The position numbers and the translations under genes were made by a program. The notes beneath the pieces were generated by a model, which was given only the letters and a program-made list of their open reading frames with translations, searched no databases and was not told where the DNA came from. From assembly GCA_030624545.1 (NCBI GenBank), contig JAUXJX010000072.1:1-7869 (forward strand): a stretch of 7,869 bases of DNA, in the 5' to 3' direction. Origin of the DNA: Bacteroidota bacterium (GTDB lineage: Bacteria > Zhuqueibacterota > JdFR-76 > DREG01). Numbering within the stretch: the stretch's first letter is position 1; each line of letters begins with the position of its first letter. This document shows positions 5,793-7,869 of the stretch, one piece after another.

Positions 5793-6866
5793 CTAAAAGA
5801 ACACGTTTCTCACGTCATTGAATACAATGAAGATGATGAGGGTAAAAAGGACCAGCATGCCGACCTTCTGGAGGACCAATCGTGCTTTAAACGGAAGCGG
5901 CTTCCGGGTTACGCCTTCGATCACCAAAAAGAATAGATGCCCTCCATCAAGTGCAGGGATCGGCAGCAAATTGACGATTGCCAGGTTTAGACTGAGAAAC
6001 GCCATAAAGGACAGGAATGCTTCCCAACCGGAACGAGCGCTGTCTCCCGCAATCTTCGCGATCATGACAGGACCGCCTATGGAACGGAGGGATTCCCTTC
6101 CGCTTATCAATCTTTTAAGGGAACTAAAAATCAGTTTTGTGAGGTAAACTGTTCGTTCGAACCCGTATTGCGCTGCAGTGAACAGCCCGACCTTTTCCAT
6201 GAAGTGTTCCGCACCAATGCCAATCATACCCACTTCTCGGATTTCACCATCAACAGGCAATTCTTGTTTGCGGGTGTGCAGTGTCGCAGACAGAATTTCC
6301 TCCTCGTGCTCCCACTCTACTAGAAGATCTTTGTCGGGAATCGCGTAAATCACATCGGTCATCTCCTCCCATGAGGAGATGGTAGTACCATTCAAAGAGA
6401 CAATCCGGTCGCCAACCTGAATTCCTGCCTGCTCAGCTGGAAAGTCCTTTGTAAGGTAGCCAATTGTTGTGCCGTCAACAACGGGATTTCCACTGATGTA
6501 GAGCAGTGCTCCAAGGAGAAATACTGTGAACAAGACATTCATTAATGGTCCTGCAAAGATTGTCGCCATTCTATGTGGTACCGGCTTCGACTGGTATTCC
6601 CACGGCTCACCCTTTATGGTTTCTTTGTCCAGGCTTTCATCAATCATGCCGGCCAGTTTCACATAGCCTCCCAGCGGTGTGGCAGAAACACAATAATCCG
6701 TTTCGCCGATCTTTTTGCCAAAAAGCCTCGGTGGAAAGCCAATCGAAAATGTCTCCACTCGAATGCCAACCAACTTTGCGACGATGAAATGCCCCAGTTC
6801 ATGCAAGAAAACCAAAATCCCCAATAAGAGGATTGCAGAGAGAATTGTTTCTATCGTGCTTACCAT
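5793..6866 (-). CDS. rseP: Site-2 protease, RIP zinc metalloprotease RseP
   Basis: A 357-residue inner-membrane protease that cuts transmembrane segments of anti-sigma factors and remnant signal peptides. The zinc-site HELGH is at residues 22-26 in the first helix. The third zinc ligand is in LLPIPALDGGH, with D307. A GxG-like membrane-associated strand region follows the first helix (SATPLGGYVKLAGM, 61-74). Further helices lie near 103-125, 283-300 and 330-350. One PDZ domain (about 130-200; AGIQVGDRIVSLNG at 147-160) is present, where E. coli RseP (about 450 residues) has two. This is the common shorter form. AGGA sits eight bases before the ATG. It follows dxr by 51 bases, the widespread dxr-rseP pair, and probably shares its transcript. 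No substrate anti-sigma factor gene is in the window. Confidence 0.96.
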   Translation of the reverse strand: MVSTIETILSAILLLGILVFLHELGHFIVAKLVGIRVETFSIGFPPRLFGKKIGETDYCVSATPLGGYVKLAGMIDESLDKETIKGEPWEYQSKPVPHRMATIFAGPLMNVLFTVFLLGALLYISGNPVVDGTTIGYLTKDFPAEQAGIQVGDRIVSLNGTTISSWEEMTDVIYAIPDKDLLVEWEHEEEILSATLHTRKQELPVDGEIREVGMIGIGAEHFMEKVGLFTAAQYGFERTVYLTKLIFSSLKRLISGRESLRSIGGPVMIAKIAGDSARSGWEAFLSFMAFLSLNLAIVNLLPIPALDGGHLFFLVIEGVTRKPLPFKARLVLQKVGMLVLFTLIIFIVFNDVRNVFF

Positions 6867-6917
6867 ATTTATGTTCCTATGAACTCCGTCATGAGACCAA
6901 AACCGATCACTAAAAAG

Positions 6918-7869
6918 TTACGCCAAACTGGACTTTCGCATCCGTACTCTCTCGAACACAAAATTCCTTGCCCACCTGTCTGCCGAAAGGATCTGCTCCA
7001 AATCGGGTTGATTGGTTGCGCTATGATTGTCGATTGCATCTTCAATTAGCTCAGCGATCAATGGAAACTGGATCACACCACTCAAAAACAGGTGAACTGC
7101 TTCTTCATTTGCCGCGTTTAGAACAGCCGGCGCCACTCCGCCGCTTTTGATCGCTTCAATGGCCAAGCGTAAATTTGGAAATTTCTCCAGGTCCGGCTTA
7201 ATAAATGTTAATTCCTTCAGGGTGGCAAAATCCAGTTTTTTAAATGAAGCAGGATATCTCTCCGGATAGGTCAATGAATATTGAATTGGAATCTTCATAT
7301 CCGGCCAGCCGAGCTGGGCCTTGATTGAGCCATCGTGGAATTCCACCATCGAATGAATAATTGACTGGGGATGGATCACCAAGTCAATTTGATCCAGGGC
7401 CAGGCCAAAGAGCCAATGGGCCTCGATGATTTCAAGGCCCTTGTTTATCAAAGTAGCAGAATCAATCGTGATCTTTTTGCCCATCTTCCAATTAGGATGG
7501 GCCAGCGCTTCCTCGACTGTTATGCTATGAAAATTGTCCACCTGTCTATTCAAAAAAGGCCCGCCTGAGCCTGTGAGAATAATTCGTTTGATGCTGTCTT
7601 TATTTTCACCGGCAAGGCATTGAAAAATTGCGTTGTGCTCGCTGTCAATTGGGATGATGGAAGTATTGTGTTTTTCTAATTCTTTGCTCACCAGCTCGCC
7701 GGCCATAACCAGAGATTCTTTGTTTGCCAGCGCAACTGTTTTCCCAAGGCGAATGGCTGTCAGAGTCGGCACCAGGCCTATGCCTCCCACAAGTGCATTT
7801 ACCAGGATGTCATATTCGCAATTCTCCAGTGCTTCTAACAATCCGGAATCGCCGAGGTACACACGTATG
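6918..7869 (-). CDS. dxr: 1-deoxy-D-xylulose 5-phosphate reductoisomerase, 5' end beyond the right edge
   Basis: Converts DXP to 2-C-methyl-D-erythritol 4-phosphate with NADPH and a divalent metal, the first committed step of the MEP isoprenoid pathway. About 316 C-terminal residues are visible; comparison with E. coli Dxr suggests roughly 70-75 N-terminal residues (NADPH fold) are missing. Numbering from the codon at 7860-7862, LANKES is at 45-50. The metal ligands in PIDSEHNAIF are D73 and E75, and NKGLEIIEAHW supplies E144. The substrate lid HPNWKMG is at 122-128, and the phosphate-binding loop GSGGPF is at 98-103. The frame stays open past 7862 (the GTG there is internal, not the start). 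The C-terminal helical domain is complete to the TAA at 6918-6920. In many bacteria cdsA and uppS lie upstream, but that region is not in the window. Confidence 0.97.
   Translation of the reverse strand, partial: IRVYLGDSGLLEALENCEYDILVNALVGGIGLVPTLTAIRLGKTVALANKESLVMAGELVSKELEKHNTSIIPIDSEHNAIFQCLAGENKDSIKRIILTGSGGPFLNRQVDNFHSITVEEALAHPNWKMGKKITIDSATLINKGLEIIEAHWLFGLALDQIDLVIHPQSIIHSMVEFHDGSIKAQLGWPDMKIPIQYSLTYPERYPASFKKLDFATLKELTFIKPDLEKFPNLRLAIEAIKSGGVAPAVLNAANEEAVHLFLSGVIQFPLIAELIEDAIDNHSATNQPDLEQILSADRWARNFVFERVRMRKSSLA

Noticed and set aside
5793..6866. RseP carrying a single PDZ domain as a possible truncation
   Set aside because: One PDZ domain and about 350-360 residues is the usual form in many phyla; both zinc motifs and all helices are present.
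1..7869. A hidden defence, mobile or biosynthetic system
   Set aside because: All seven genes belong to recognised families with intact motifs, and no toxin, nuclease-helicase pair, integrase, CRISPR array or modular synthase was seen on either strand.

Overview
The window holds seven protein-coding genes, all on the minus strand, so transcription runs right to left. In transcription order they are dxr (5' end beyond the right edge), rseP, a yigZ/IMPACT-family gene, a VTT/DedA-like membrane protein gene, a bifunctional-nuclease (DUF151 + UVR) gene, a large sodium:solute symporter gene, and acs (3' half beyond the left edge). Every complete gene is intact, with no frameshift or internal stop. 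I saw no tRNA, rRNA, CRISPR array, transposase, phage or defence gene. Most of this is ordinary bacterial core and housekeeping sequence, and no new multi-gene system is visible.

The organism is a bacterium that makes isoprenoids by the MEP pathway and activates acetate with an AMP-forming synthetase. The genes look moderate in GC. A DUF151 nuclease with a C-terminal UVR motif, and an approximately 610-residue symporter with a C-terminal tail after its transport core, recall the Bacteroidetes/Chlorobi/Marinimicrobia-like (FCB) lineages. That placement is an impression from memory of the families and has not been tested.

Right part (about 5090-7869): dxr, rseP and yigZ are separated by only 51 and 69 bases and probably form one transcript. 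dxr-rseP is a widespread pair linking isoprenoid supply with envelope proteolysis. yigZ as the third gene is less usual, and it lies in the same reading frame as rseP with no stop between them other than rseP's own. Middle (3180-5090): the VTT gene is alone after a 138-base gap. The nuclease gene has its own good sigma-70-type promoter, a leader of about 100 bases, and a clear intrinsic terminator. The symporter gene follows with a plausible promoter of its own. Left part (1-1344): the symporter ends 400 bases before acs. That gap holds the most interesting non-coding feature, a roughly 135-base nested dyad element with imperfect terminal inverted repeats around ATCCTGT-type repeat units. It also holds a perfect 8-base inverted repeat just upstream of the acs ribosome binding site.

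The observations most worth a second look are non-coding: the dispersed-repeat-like element at 1037-1171, the acs leader dyad at 958-982, and a second, weaker dyad at about 4053-4169.
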